The notes: generated by a model from the sequence alone, not told the origin. Positions 39,901 through 53,055 are shown, numbered from the stretch's first letter. The stretch is DNA of 64,000 nt from Nemertoderma westbladi (GCA_032718475.1 JAUCBJ010004458.1:1-64000); one strand, 5' to 3'. Made by a program: numbers and translations.

Positions 39901-40877
39901 CTGTTACATTTGCGAAAGTGCAAATACACGGCACAAAATGAAACCACTATACATGATGACAGGGTTGACAAGAAGATTAGTTTTTTAGTAGATGGCGATT
40001 TTGCACCAGTTACCGGGGTGATAATTAAGATGAGGAATGTATTTGCCGCTGCTAATATATAAGTATATAAAAATAAGGTGTGGCAATATACACATTACCG
40101 TCATCCTATCTCCTTAATCAGTGGTAATGTGAACGTGTTTAAATAAAATAACATTTCAATAATAGCTACACAAATCTTCAATGTCAATAGGTTTTCTGAG
40201 AAAACTCATGAAGGAGATTTTTGCATGATGAGCTTGATGAGCATGCTCGCGGCGTAAATATCCAATAGCCAAAAATATTATTCTCATTATGTGGGTTTGC
40301 ACGGACGAGTGAGTAATTCATTAAATATCCAATCATTTTCAGCAAGCAGGGGTTCTTTCACAGTCAATGCTTCTATTTAGGTGATCAGTGGAGAAATGGA
40401 CGAATGGAAAAAATCACCGTTACGAGTTAGAATTAGCACGGCTTAACAATATCCAACCTACACGCAATCCAATCCGTGCATCATACATACATCCAAACAA
40501 CATAATTAAAAAATCTCAGATAGTTTAATGCTCCTTTAATCCGACAAACATGACCGAATGAAATTGCGAACAAAATTGCGAAAATCTTAGAAATATTGAT
40601 ATAAAGATTTGACACAGCCTCTGCCTGATACCGGACCAGCAGCTGCCATTGATAATCCTTGATCCATTGAGGTCTGATGCACACACATCAATGATCATTC
40701 ACTGATCAGCTATACGTAAATCATATTGTAACTGATTATCCATTACAGTGACCGCTTCCAACACCCTGAGTTTGAAAGATTTATTTATAAAAATAACATC
40801 CTATGTCTCTCTTTAACAGGTAATATTCTTAACAATAGGAAGCCGAAATCAGCCTAAGATCAACTAACTATGCCTGA
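36935..40877. other. 3.9 kb without recognisable genes
   Basis: AT-rich. One minus-strand copy of the dispersed repeat lies at about 38160-38245 (reverse of GGGAAAGGAGCAGGTTACAG, then CAAAACAATAAAC). A GC-richer patch at 39330-39520 has no conserved ORF, and short tandem TGGCCTAACTTACTTTCAC copies occur at 39750-39800. Confidence 0.55.
38160..38245 (-). repeat. dispersed repeat copy
   Basis: The reverse complement matches the copy at 7245-7330 over GAGCAGGTTACAGTGGCACG and TTATTTTAACCAAAACAATA. It is the best-preserved pair of the family in this window. Confidence 0.8.
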
Positions 40878-40951
40878 AACAATGCTGTCCGAACAATGCT
40901 GTCCGAACAATGCTGTCCGAACAATGCTGTCCGAACAATGCTGTCCGAACA
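40878..40951 (+). repeat. 15-bp tandem repeat, five copies
   Basis: Unit AACAATGCTGTCCGA, perfect or nearly so. Confidence 0.95.
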
Positions 40952-41282
40952 CTGTAGTCCAGTCCGCAAAAGCATCTAATTTTATTATTATTATAAATAC
41001 AGGTTGTAAACCAACGTTAAAAATTATTGGTATGTTCCATAACTGTACTGGTAATGTTTACAGTGGGTTAAATTTTAAGTCTTAATTAATGAATGACCTT
41101 ACAAAAAAAAACTGAAAAAATCACAAAAATGCTAAATTCACCAAATTCATTGAAAAAAACACCAAATAAACTAATTTGGTACCAAATGTAATTTCTCACC
41201 AAATTTAATTTTCCGGCAGGTAAAGTACGTCGTAAAGTATACAGTCAATCTGTGGCGGCACGGAACCGACATACTTACATAT

Positions 41283-41995
41283 GGAAATGGTGAAAAATAT
41301 CGAGAGTGAAAATATCGAGAGTAAAAATATCGCGAGTAAAAATATCGAGAGTAAAATATCGAGAGTAAAAATATTGAGTGTTGAAAAATATCAAGAGTAA
41401 AAATATCGAGAGTAAAAATATCAAATATCGAGAGTAACAATTTTTTTAATAAGGGTTGTATGATAATTTATTTTCCTATAAATGTTCTAGAACAAAAATA
41501 TTTATCAAAATTGACAGCTGGCACATCTATCTTCTATAATATTTATAAAAAAATAGCAAAAACTAGCTAGAATAAAGCTAGCATAGCATAACTAGCTAGC
41601 AAAAAAAATGTGGTCAATGGGTACCCAAGGTGTATAATGACATTTATTTGCACTGTTGTAACCCATGCACTGCAATATTGCCCATAATTCTGAATAAAAT
41701 GCTCATAATATTTTACTGGAAATCGATATTTTTCAACACTCGATATTTTTCAACACTCGATATATTTACTCTCGATATTTTTCAACACTCGATATATTTA
41801 CTCTCGATATTTTTCAACACTCGATATATTTACTCTCGATATTTTTCAACACTCGATATTTTTACTCTTGATATTTTTACTCTCGATATTTTCAACACTC
41901 TATATTTTTTAACACTCGTTATTTTTACTCTCGATATTTTTCAACACTCGATATTTTTACTCTCGATATTTTTACTCTCGATATTTTTCAATATA
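41283..41995. mobile_element. foldback-type element C with tandem-repeat arms
   Basis: Left arm (41283-41440) is tandem GAGAGTAAAAATATC; right arm (41723-41995) is its reverse complement, tandem GATATTTTTACTCTC with GATATTTTTCAACACTC variants. The loop (41441-41722) contains TGTTCTAGAACA and AAAAACTAGCTAG strings shared with the large palindromic element at 49221-51169. No ORF of note. Confidence 0.75.
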
Positions 41996-43448
41996 ACCTT
42001 ACATATATAGATCTACTAGATCCTGTTAGAGCCGTATTTTGATTGATTATTCATATCCGTATTTTGGAATCTCGATTTTGGCGAAGATTCCATTATTGGC
42101 GAAAAAAGTAGATAATTTTGTAACAAATTAAAAGTCATTTTTGAGATGATTCAGTATTATTGGTGGTGAATTTATTAATTTTTTTGTTGAGGTAAATTAT
42201 TTTTGGTTGCATTTTAGGTATTTTTAATAATTAAATTTGGTCCCGATATAAATACTTGTCTGCAATATATTTTTGTTGCACAATTATTTTAATAAACTCC
42301 GTATCATTCTCCAATGATTCAGGCACCATAAGGTCCAGCAGCGATATTCAATCAACATGCCACGATTCGGTTAGATAGTCATAAATAATAAGCTGGTTTA
42401 TTATAAATATAAACTGTTAACGGATGTTGGGAAATTAATAAACGCTATGCGTTACATGGAATCAATAAACCAGTAGCAGCATATGTTGGACTGGACAGGT
42501 CCCTGATGTATGAAGCAACACATATAATGAGTTATATTGATAAACGCGGTTGGGTTTAATATAGCCGATAACCCAAAATACATTAACAATAATTTCTAGT
42601 AATCATTACATAAGGATATATAATTCGAAACACACTAGACAGAATCAAACATCTAATTGTAAAAATTAGATGAAACTCACACACTTCTATATGGATCAGG
42701 GCAATCACACGCATAGCACGTGTAAAGCTCATGACGTGCCATGAGAAAATATAATATGGCATACCATCAGCTCTAACACAAATAAGATTCGACAAAATTA
42801 AAAAAATATGTAATGGGGAGTCATCATCGAACCCCTATAACAGCACCGCGGTGGGGCCAATGATAGTGGGGAGCGGGACAAGCAATACAAGCAAAACCCG
42901 CAGAGACCAATACAGAATACACGTACGGTAAAGACTTGAGGTATTTGATTCACATGTATGTTAGCAATTATTAAAAAAACTCAGGTGATTTAAACAATGT
43001 TTGTGAGGTGAATTAAGTTTATGTATTGCACTTTTATACATTTCGCCCTCTAGCGGCAGACTAAAAAATGAACTGCACACGGATTAGCCTCCATACAAAG
43101 AAACAGTTAATGCCCTAGTGCACATCTGCCAAGTTTCAGTTTCATGCAATTATTCATCCCCCACCCCCTCCCCTAACAGACTCAGTTCGTTAAGGCTCCG
43201 CCTACTACGAGATCTGCCCTACAATGCCATTCAATCAGCGAGCAGATGTTTCTCCATGTATAATTAATTGTAAATCTCTCTCTTTCCAGTAACTACAATA
43301 TTCATCTGTCAATAGTATAAAAATATAAATAATAACAAATATTCTAATGACGCCCTGTACTAGATCTATCTCCATGGCTACGCGGTAAGGAAGGACCATT
43401 ACCATGAGGGGTTCACGAATCATTGTTTTTTTTAATGATTATTAGATA
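41996..43448. other. non-coding, no feature
   Basis: AT-rich. Nothing supported beyond short ORFs. If the MXD-like gene has a further 3' exon it would lie here or lower, but I could not identify one. Confidence 0.45.
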
Positions 43449-43625
43449 TTAACCTGAGCTGGCTGCTGAAGCCTCGGATGAGTCAGTCATTCCCTCACTG
43501 TTCTTGCGATCGCCTCGCTGCAGCAGTATCCGGGATAGACATTCGAGTCGTCGTTGGAGATGAATCTGTTGACGTTGAAGTCGCCGTTTGGTAAGAGACC
43601 GAGCGCGATCTGTATCCTCAAGTGC
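43449..43625 (-). CDS. MXD/MAD-like gene, leucine-zipper exon
   Basis: On the minus strand, acceptor TATTCCTTTGCAG|GCA opens a 58-residue segment: ALEDTDRARSLTKRRLQRQQ, IHLQRRLECLSRILLQRG, then a serine/acidic end (GMTDSSEASAASSG) and TAA at 43449-43451. This matches the zipper of the Max-dimerisation proteins (MXD1-4/MXI1), where an LED start and spaced leucines follow helix 2. It joins in phase 0 to the exon at 53056-53170. MXD proteins pair with MAX on E-boxes and repress MYC targets in the nucleus; that is family knowledge. The stop overlaps CAG|GTTAAT, so a spliced form with a further exon is possible. Vertebrate MXDs have a longer acidic tail. Confidence 0.82.
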   Translation of the reverse strand, partial: ALEDTDRARSLTKRRLQRQQIHLQRRLECLSRILLQRGDRKNSEGMTDSSEASAASSG

Positions 43626-44220
43626 CTGCAAAGGAATACCGGTATGGAACCATAGATACTAGACACTGAATAATATAATATTGTTATGAAAGGGAACATA
43701 TTTTAGGCTTACTAAGCGACGGGACGAAGGAATAATGCAGTAAACCCTTTATTGTATTTCCCAAGTTATCTTGGTTCCTATTTATCGACTAGCCGCAAGG
43801 ATGAAAAACCGCGGTTGGACTACGCTGCAGTATTTAAAGCACTGTGTCCCACACAGCGCTGGCTCCGTTTAGGGATGTTGCTAAATTATACTTATTAAAT
43901 AATTGAGTATTAACATCATAAGTAATGTATTTAATATCACGGTATATTTACTATTCGAATCAGATGGAAAAATAGGATGACATTTAAAACTGAAAGGTAA
44001 TAATACCAAGACATTCACATTCGGGTCGATATGATTATGTACAGGTTCGACATACCGCGATTCCTTTCTAGGCCTTTTATTTTCTAGGTTTCTAGGTCTC
44101 GGCATCTCTAGGCCACTAAGTAGGAATCAATAAATAAGTAACATTGTTATAAAATTTATTTACTATATTATATTCGTTCAGTTTCACCCAGTTATATAAT
44201 TGACCATATATAGTAAGTAT

Positions 44221-45874
44221 CGTGTTCAATCTTATTCTCAATATCGGCAGACTGCCAACCACATGGAAACAAAGCATAATAAAGATTCTTTACAAGGGAA
44301 GGGGAACGATTACCAACCCAGACAACTACCGAGGAATAGCCTTGTTATGTGTCTTACTAAAAGTTATGACTTCAATCATTAACAAACGTATCCGTTCAGC
44401 GATATCACATCAAATCCCCAACGAACAATTTGGATTCGTTGCAGGTAAATCAACAACCCAAGCGATAAACAACCTCCTGAATGATATATCATCTGTTATA
44501 AACTCGAACACCAGCAACCGTATTGTCTATGCCGCATTTATAGATTTTCGCAAGGCGTTCGACATGGTTAGCCGTGCAAAATTATTATTCAAGTTATATA
44601 AGATGGGTATCAAAGGGAGAATATATAATATAATTAAGGACCTACTAGATAATTATTTAACCATATTCGACGGCCTTAGATTCTCCAACTTAATCCACCA
44701 ACTCCGTGGAATTCTACAGGGAGATTGTTTGTCACCGGTGACATTTATCATCTTCATCGCGGACTTGGCCCTTGCTCTGCGTTCTGCATCGGCATGCCTG
44801 ATGTTCCTCTTATTTGCAGACGATCTGGTGTTTTACTCCACCAATCGGGATGACGTCCAAGTAGGTTTAGATGCCCTCCATAGGTGGTCCATTGAAAACG
44901 GAATGTCAATGTCAATGGATGTCAATTTGACCAAAACCAAGATTATGAAATTCAGGAAAGCAGGTCGGCTATCAGCATTAGATAGGTTCCAATACAATGG
45001 TAAACTTGTTGAAATACCAAAGCAATACGAATATTTGGGCGTTATCTTACAACCATCACTCTGTTTTTCCAATCATATAAAAGAAAAGAAAGAAACATCA
45101 TATAAGATCATAGGCTCGATACATAATTTGCAACGGCTCTCAATAAAAACTGGTATTATGGTATTTAACATGAAAATCGCTCCGTCCGTAACCTACGCTC
45201 TAGCCGCATTCGGTAAATTTCTAAGAGTTACTCATCTCAAGGAACTCGACAAAATCAAAGCAACACATATGAAACGTTTACTCGGATTACACTCTTCTGC
45301 TTCATCCACCTTGGCCCTCAAAATGGTTGGTGACGGTGAGCAAACTTTCGTGGAATCGATTCTCCGTAAAACTCCAACCGTATTCGATCCCATAGTCATC
45401 GCCCAATACCGCGAACACCGGGCAGAACGGGAAGAAAACTTCCGTAGCGAAGGCTATCTGGAAGGACCGGCCTTCACAGGGTCCACCTGGAAACTTCCAG
45501 GACAACGGAACCGCCACCTGGTTACGCGTACCACATCGCATGGTTTTCACCACGTGATCTGTCTTAATACGCAGCGTTTCCATCCCCTCGCAGTAGGCTG
45601 TCGCTGCAAATATTGTAGTGGCCCGTGCGACCACCGCTACCATGCACTTAACTGTACACACTGCCCAACTTTGGCCGAGCTGGCAGCAATGTGACAACCA
45701 CCACCCCCCCCCCCCCCCCCCCACCCCACCCCACATAACTTATATTAAGCCAATATATATATTTTAAACCTCCTCTTTTATTGTGTTCTGATTTTATTGA
45801 ATGTTTATAATTAATTAATTATTCGTTTCCCTTTGCCCCGAGTGGGGCGCATATTAAAAAAAAAAAAAAAAAAA
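44221..45874 (+). mobile_element. young 5'-truncated LINE with intact RT domain
   Basis: An open frame (about 44222-45694, up to 490 codons) encodes RT motifs: NPDNYRGIALLCVLLKVMTS, YAAFIDFRKAFDMVSRAKLL (motif A), GILQGDCLSPVTF (motif B), LLFADDLVFYS (catalytic FADD) and YEYLGVILQ. It ends in a cysteine/histidine knuckle (CRCKYCSGPCDHRYHALNC). After the stop come a 19-nt poly-C (45704-45722), a short 3' UTR and a poly(A) run of about 20. ATATATAGTAAGTAT flanks the copy exactly (44206-44220 and 45875-45889), a 15-bp target duplication. The 5' end, including any endonuclease, is missing, so it cannot move by itself. It lies antisense within the MXD-like intron. Confidence 0.92.
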
Positions 45875-45889
45875 ATATATAGTAAGTAT

Positions 45890-47464
45890 ATAGTGTATGT
45901 AAAACTATTAAAAATGTAAAGTGGGTTTATATTATATATATAAATAAATTTAAATATTAGGTCCAAATTAATACAGCGATGCTATATAAATACATACTAT
46001 ACAATTAGAGAAATTACACCAAAAATGTTATACTTCTTTGAACAACTATTGTTTTTAAATGCCTGTTCTGTGTTCATCCGCAACCATTTCGAAACTTTAC
46101 AACGTTCGAATAGAAAACTACATACTTGTTGCATTGCACTTCACTTTACAGTGTTCTGGACATACTATTTTAATTTTCATCCACTCACTACGTGAACTTC
46201 GTGAGACCAAATTACTTACGCACTCATCTTTCACGATTGTAACAAATTACCACTCGGATCAGCACAATAATGTAAAGTGCAATTTTTTTACACTCAAGTT
46301 CAACTATGTAAGTAAATAATAATTATTTATTTCGTGTGTTTTACTAGTGAGATGGGCAACTAGTTTACACTTTACAGAAACGCTTATGCTGGCGAGTGGA
46401 GAAAATCATTGATGTTTCATATATGTGAGATTATTGGTTTTGCGAGAATCATTTATGAGCTTTAACCGGCAAATGTTTGTTGCTACTATCTGGAATGCAA
46501 TCATACCGCTGCTTGCTGCAGTATATTGGATGCTTGTGGATCGATTGAGAGATAGGTCGTTAAATCACGAATTATTTATTGAATAAAGGAAGCTGCTTTC
46601 TGCATCCAATGACTCAGCTAGCATTATACGGCAAGTAATATATGATCCTGGACAACATTGCTTCATCCGTTAAACACAACACATGTGCTGAGTTCAAGGG
46701 AGGCCACATTAGAGTCCCATGTCAAGTAGGGAGAGATAGAAAGTGCGGGAATTGGGTTCCCCTCGACGCCATTAACACTAAGGACCGAATCGATTTACGC
46801 ACCCCAACCCGCGGACAAGAGCGGGGCAGGGAGGGGGTTTAATGAAACACGTTAATGAGATAATGGTAATTGGAGCAAGAGGCTGATCCTCATTCACTCA
46901 AGGTTCTCAGATAGTACCAGCTAAAAACTATTATATTGCCAAAATTTCGTGATATTCTCATCTGGAATATCTACGCCAGCCAACAATGTATATATCTATC
47001 TAAATATATTTGGGTAGGGCAGTTGCGTTTTTTTTTTATCGGAAATCGATTATACGTGCTGCTGGACTATTGAATTGTTATTGTGCAAGTATATCGAGAG
47101 GGGCTTCACATAAGAACTTGATATGTAGTACTTTATAATACAGTACTGTAGTAATTTATACAGGGGTGAGAATACAAGAGTTGGTCCCTTCATCGGGTGA
47201 TCCATATATTATTTTCTCAGTATATTACTAGAGTTCTCGTCTCAATTGGAAACCTCGCTGCGCTCGGAATTTAAAACGCAACGCACTGTAATCTTGGAAA
47301 GAGCTCAATTATAAGACTAGAACTACTAGATCTAGAAGTATTGAGCAGATCCGCATTCACCTGAGAAATTCACATTACAAAAATTGGGACAAGAAATTAC
47401 TGCTTTCGCTGACTATTATTAATTTCTATTGCTCAATTAGAATAGACGTCAGAAAGTATAAACT
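45890..47464. other. non-coding intron sequence
   Basis: AT-rich, with no gene or clear repeat recognised. Confidence 0.5.
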
Positions 47465-48225
47465 ATGGGTGTAAACGTTAAGCAGACACCTGGTCCAGAC
47501 AGTGGTGCAGACACCTGATGCAGACACTCGTGCATACCCCTGGTGCAGAAAGCAAACAGTATTTTCAAACCAGACATGGTACAGTGTAATCATATCACCC
47601 AACGGTGCCTCGTCGCAAGTTCGAGCGTGAGTTAACAGTGATACGTTATTCTAACCAAAACAATAAACGAAACTCAATAGAACAGGTTACAGTTTTATTT
47701 TTGGGAGTAATCAGCTGTTATTTGCGTCTAATTTTTTATTGCACCAATGTCTGCACCACTGTCTCCACCAGGTGTCTGCACCAGTTGTTTGCACCAGTGT
47801 CTCTGCACCAGGTGTCAGCACCAGTGTTTGCACCAGTGTCTACACCAGTGTTTGCGCCAGTGTTTGCACCACTGTCTGCACCAGTGTCTGCAGTCTGCAC
47901 CAGTGTCTGCACCAGGTGCAAGCGCCACTGTCTGCACCAGGTGTCTGCACCAATGTCTGAACCAGGTATCTGCACCACTGTCTGCACCAGGTGTCAGCAC
48001 CAGTGTCTACACCAGTGTTTGCGCCAGTGTTTGCACCACTGTCTGCACCAGTGTCTGCACCAGGTGTAAGCGCCACTGTCTGCACCAGGTGTCTGCACCA
48101 CTGTCTGAACCAGGTATCTGCACCAGTGTCTGTAGCAGGTGTCTGCACCAGTATCTGTAGCAGATGTCGGCACCATTGTATGCAGCAGGTGTCTGCACCA
48201 GTGTCTGCTTAACGTTTACACCCAT
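47465..48225. mobile_element. foldback-type element D with tandem-repeat arms
   Basis: Perfect terminal inverted repeats: ATGGGTGTAAACGTTAAGCA (plus GACAC) at 47465 and its reverse complement ending at 48225. Inside, the left arm (to about 47550) has a few CAGACACCTGGTGCAG units, while the right arm (about 47742-48200) is a long tandem array of CACCAGTGTCTGCACCAGGT-type units in the opposite orientation. The loop contains a copy of the dispersed repeat (about 47635-47740: AACCAAAACAATAAACGAAA, then AATCAGCTGTTATTTGCGTC). Confidence 0.85.
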
Positions 48226-49220
48226 GAACTATTACATTATTGGGTTGGAGACACAACAGCCACAGCAAATTTTTTGTAATCGTAATTCTTTAAAAATAAG
48301 ATGCGATATCATCGCAGATATGGATTCACGTAGTAATTTCACTGACTAACGAATATAATACCAGAGGAAGTCAGCAGGTACTGCCATACCTATACTGTAA
48401 ACTAAATGTAAAGGTAGTACCGGTAATTCGTATAATTTTCAGATACATAGTGTATTCGATAAAAATAATTGTCAGAAAGAACAGATTGGCACTAATTTAG
48501 TTAACCGAAACTAAAATTTGAATTGTACATTAGGTGTCATTTTAGCACACGTTCGTGCAAAAAAACTGCAAAACTCAACAACTCGAACAAAATAATAGAA
48601 TTTTACTCAATTAGAGGCAACCAGGGCTTCTTTCCGATACTTTTTTCTATTGAAGAACATTATTTTTATGCGAGAAAAATTAAATTTCTGATTTTCTGGA
48701 AATTTTGTGTGTGTTCGTTCTTCTTTGACAATGTCCCGTACGCAAAGCGGCACATATTTGACGAGAATCACTCATTTAATGAATGATGAACTCATACCAT
48801 CCTACTCCCTTACTTCGGACACGTGTCCACAAACAAGCAGGTAATAATAGCCTTTAGGACACTGACCTCTGGGTTGCGAAGCTGTGATTGCCGCATAGAT
48901 TGCGAATAGGAGGGAGAATGGGTGAGTGAAAGAGGCCAGGTAGGCGCACGGAGCGATCTCACATACAATAAACCGTGGATGAATCGATAATGAAGGGAGG
49001 AAACCACACGAGATGCGATTGGAAATTCCCAACTCGATGTAATGGCCCACCAATCACATTGGATGGGAATCCTCACAAAGAAAGGGGTGATAACCCCCAA
49101 CTCAACGTATTAATTCCCAAAGAAAGCAGATAGAAAGTTCAAACGTCTTGAGGCTTGATTTACTTGTGCTAATTGCGTGAAACTAGCTGAGTAACCAAAT
49201 ATGACGCACAACACCTAAAC
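48226..49220. other. non-coding intron sequence
   Basis: No gene recognised. Small ORFs on both strands lack recognisable motifs. Confidence 0.45.
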
Positions 49221-51169
49221 CATGGAATACTAAATATACACGGAAGGACAAATGTATCATACCCGGAGGCAATCTTTTTATTTTATAAAACGATAGATAT
49301 GGATGACAGAAAACCGCTGCTAAATTTTTTTCCAAATCTGTCGTGCCGTTTTTGAGACATAGCATTTTATATAACGTTCCCATGGCCTATTATAAATACA
49401 CGGCCTAATAAGCTGCATTTTGAGGCCATTCAAAAAGAGACCAGTTTTTTTTTACAACAATTTGATATTTTGATATAATTCCTTAATTTGACTGAATTGA
49501 AGTCTCCTCGTTAAGCAAGATACTAAATTATATAGTAGCTAGTGTTTGAGGTAGGTTTAGCTATTAATTTTGACACTGGTTCCGACATCCTACTTCTCTC
49601 TATAAATATTTTGTAGTAGCTAGTTCTTATTACTATTTGTATAGAAAATGTTCCAGAACATGCTAGCTATTCATTTTAAAAAAAAAATGTTCTAGAACAA
49701 ATTTTTTTTTCTAGAACATTATTTAAAAATAAATCTGGATTTTATTTAAAACGCATGGCATCGTTCTAAAACGTGTTTAAGATCAATAAAAAAAATTTCT
49801 AAATTTAATTTTTTCTAAAAATTCTTTTCACAATATTTTTTTTGGTACTGGTGTGTTATAGGTAAACCCCCCCTTTCATTTTTTTTACTAGCTAGTTTTT
49901 GCTATTTCTTTTCATGAAATGTTCTAAAACATGAGATACAATTTAAAAAAATAATAAAATGTTCTAGAACAAATATTTTTTGTTCTAGAACTAATTTAAA
50001 AAAAAGCTTACAAATTTTATTTTTTGTTAGTTATGTTTTATTTGATATCAAGGAAATTGAATTTTCTAGAATATTCGAATTTCTACAGCTAAGATTTAAC
50101 TTTCGCCCAACAACTAGCGGAGTTTCGTTGGAAGCTTCTACACAAAGAAAACCCATTTTCTGCTCAGTTGGATTTGATCAGAAAATATTATCCTCTGTCT
50201 GCTAAATAATAAATACTGTATTATATATATAGGGCCTATACGTATTCTTAGCATATCATTAATTTCTGAATATAATGACCTCAATACAGTGAATTTTTTA
50301 ATTTTAATTAGCTATTAAATAGTACCCCCCCCCCCCCCCCCTCCCAAATCCATCTTGTCAGCAACGATTAAAAATTATATGAAACCAATTCTAAATAAAA
50401 TAAAAAAATAAATTTTTTTTTATATTTTCTTAACTGTTCTAGAACAAAAACTATTTGCTCTAGAACTTTTCTTTTCTAATCTTGAATAGCTAACATGTTC
50501 TAGAACATTATTAAAAAATAAAAATAGTACATTAATTTTTTTAATTTTTTTTTAAATTTTCTAGAAAAAATTTTTTTTTCTAGAACATATTATATTATAT
50601 ATATATACATAGACATACATATACGAACATATATATATTTATTTTTAATAGCTAACATGTTCTAGAATATGTTCATAAAAAGAAATAGCAAAAACTAGGT
50701 AGTAAAAAAAATTTGAGGGGGGTGTATCTATAACACACTAGTACTAACACACTAATGAACACACTAGTGCCATTTTTTTTCACAATTTTTTTTATTGATT
50801 TTAAACACGTTTTAGAACGATGCCATGCATTTTAAATAGAATCAAGATTTTTTTCTAAAAAATGCGTATCTTGCTTAACGAGGAGACTTCAATTCAGTCA
50901 AATTAAGGAATTATATCAAAATATCAAATTTTTGTAAAAAAAACTGGTCTCTTTTTGAATGGCCTCAAAATGCAGCTTATTAGGCCGTGTATATATAATA
51001 GGCCATGGGAACGTTATATAAAATGCTATGTCTCAAAAACCGCACGACAGATGTGGAAAAAAATTTAGCAGCGGTTTTCTGTCATCCATATCTATCGTTT
51101 TATAAAATAAAAAGATTGCCTCCAGGGGTATGATACATTTGTCCTACCGTGTATATTTAGTATTCCATG
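49221..51169. mobile_element. large palindromic (foldback) element E
   Basis: The outer arms of about 300 bp, 49221-49522 and 50866-51169, are inverted copies: CATGGAATACTAAATATACA at the left, then GGCAATCTTTTTATTTTATA, and GAGGAGACTTCAATTCAGTC at the right. A second inverted pair follows inward (about 49725-49935 and 50665-50860: GCATGGCATCGTTCTAAAAC, TAGTTTTTGCTATTTCTTTT). The left arm carries about 200 extra bases. The centre has many TTCTAGAAC palindromes and a 17-nt poly-C (50325-50341). No transposase ORF. Confidence 0.88.
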
Positions 51170-53055
51170 CCCAAACCCTACCTCTACCTGCAAACCGATA
51201 GTAAGGATATATATAATGCATTCAAAGCACATAGAAATATATTATTTGGCGTTGAGGGTTTTGAATCAAAGAATACTAAGGGGTCTCAGTAAATCCTTTC
51301 GCGGTTGTCCGTACTTTCTGGCATCGCATCATGAACTCCAAAAAGGAATCGCTGCACTACAAGATAAGGGGGTTGTGGGATGTGGGGCGAGCCATGAAGT
51401 TAGCGAACTAAGCATATTATGTATGTATGTAATATATTGACCACCATAATAGTAAATGTAATATTATAACCGCACAAAGATAGCCTGATACAAGGTTTAC
51501 ATTAATAATTTATAAGAACGGCTATTCCACCAGCAACTACTAGTTAATGATGTTGTTATTGCAGTAGTTCTATGAATATTCAGCATTTAGTATACACCTA
51601 CCCCTATTTCAACGGAGTGTCAATGTCAGTCATTTTTGGTTTTTATTTATCGGTGTAATATTTTGATTTAGTGACATTCCTAAGCATTTCTCCGCTTTCT
51701 TCCACTAAAACTTGATAGTAAGTTTAAGTTAGAAAGTTTATGTAGACGTCTTCAGTTCCTACTTCGGCAACTATGGGGCATAATGTCTTAAAGTGAAAAC
51801 CTTTCCCCACCGACAACAAGCAAACATAGACTAAACTACAAAAACACCCGTTTGCTAAAGCTTCTCTCACTATGTGGCTCGCACCAAAAAGCGTCTCAAC
51901 ATCAACAATTAGCAAACGCCATTAAAGAATCGAATCGAATCGAATCGATATGGAGGAGATATTTATTGCAGAACTAGTTGATTAGCAACACGCGTCGACT
52001 AATGGAAGGCATCGCGCCCACTAATACTCGAATAGTGACAATCTATTCAACTAAACACAATAAGACAGTTCCGCTTACATAAATTATTCACGCGGAATCC
52101 CATCGAATAAACGTTTACCTAACGCCATCTCATCTTCGGAGAAACTAAGCTACAGAAAGAGTTAATTTGTTTGATCAACACAATGGAATAAGTAATGACG
52201 TCATGATGCAATCATCATAAAAATCAGTCGAAGTAGGTTGTCATAAAATATCATCAAATTACATTGTTTTTTTTATTTGAGACAACTTGACTAAGGGGGT
52301 AGTGAGTGAGTGAGGGAGCAGTGAAACTTTTCAAGGTGATTTCTATACTAACGGGATATTCAGTTGCCTTGGAGATTTTGATCAACATTTGGGAATATAA
52401 TATTAATTACATTGCATCCAGAATACCTGATAAGACACTCACTATCATCTACCACCGTATTAATGTGCAATTGAGTGTATGAGTGGCCTATATTAGTTTC
52501 CAACAAAACCCGGGGTAAGTGATGTTCGCATTTAACTAAACCCAAAGCGTTGAGACTAATTAGCACACAGCCTTATATAAATAATAAGTAATATAAATAT
52601 TAATAATGATTGATTATCGCTTTGCTTGCCAACCAAGAAAATTCCATTATTCGTTTATGTGAGGCTTCTATCACTCAACAGTTAGTTGTGTGCTTAAGGA
52701 TGCCATTTTACTTGCCGACCATCTGCTTTATTGACCGATGGAAACTGAAATTACAGGCCCACATGCACATTACATGCACGACCAGTGCAGAGAGGCCACA
52801 AAGAGAGTTTCAGTCTCAGTGTAGTTTCATAAAACACAAACACAATACCAAATCAATAGCACTGGGCGAGAGGGCTGTAATTTAAATAAATTACATTTTC
52901 TCCATATGCGCTACGCACTTGATCGGGCCATCATGGATGCTAAAACACAGAATGGGTAATAATTCGCCAATGTTAAGAATACTGACGGGTGGAGGCACTT
53001 CAATGAACGGTTGAATAAAAATGATTTTGAAATTATAGTAATTATAATTACTAAC
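51170..53055. other. non-coding intron sequence
   Basis: A dispersed motif, GTGGGGCGAGCCATGAAGTT, occurs near 51378 (relatives near 18485 and, inverted, 28995). A GAATC microsatellite lies at 51927-51950. No exon is recognised. Confidence 0.5.
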
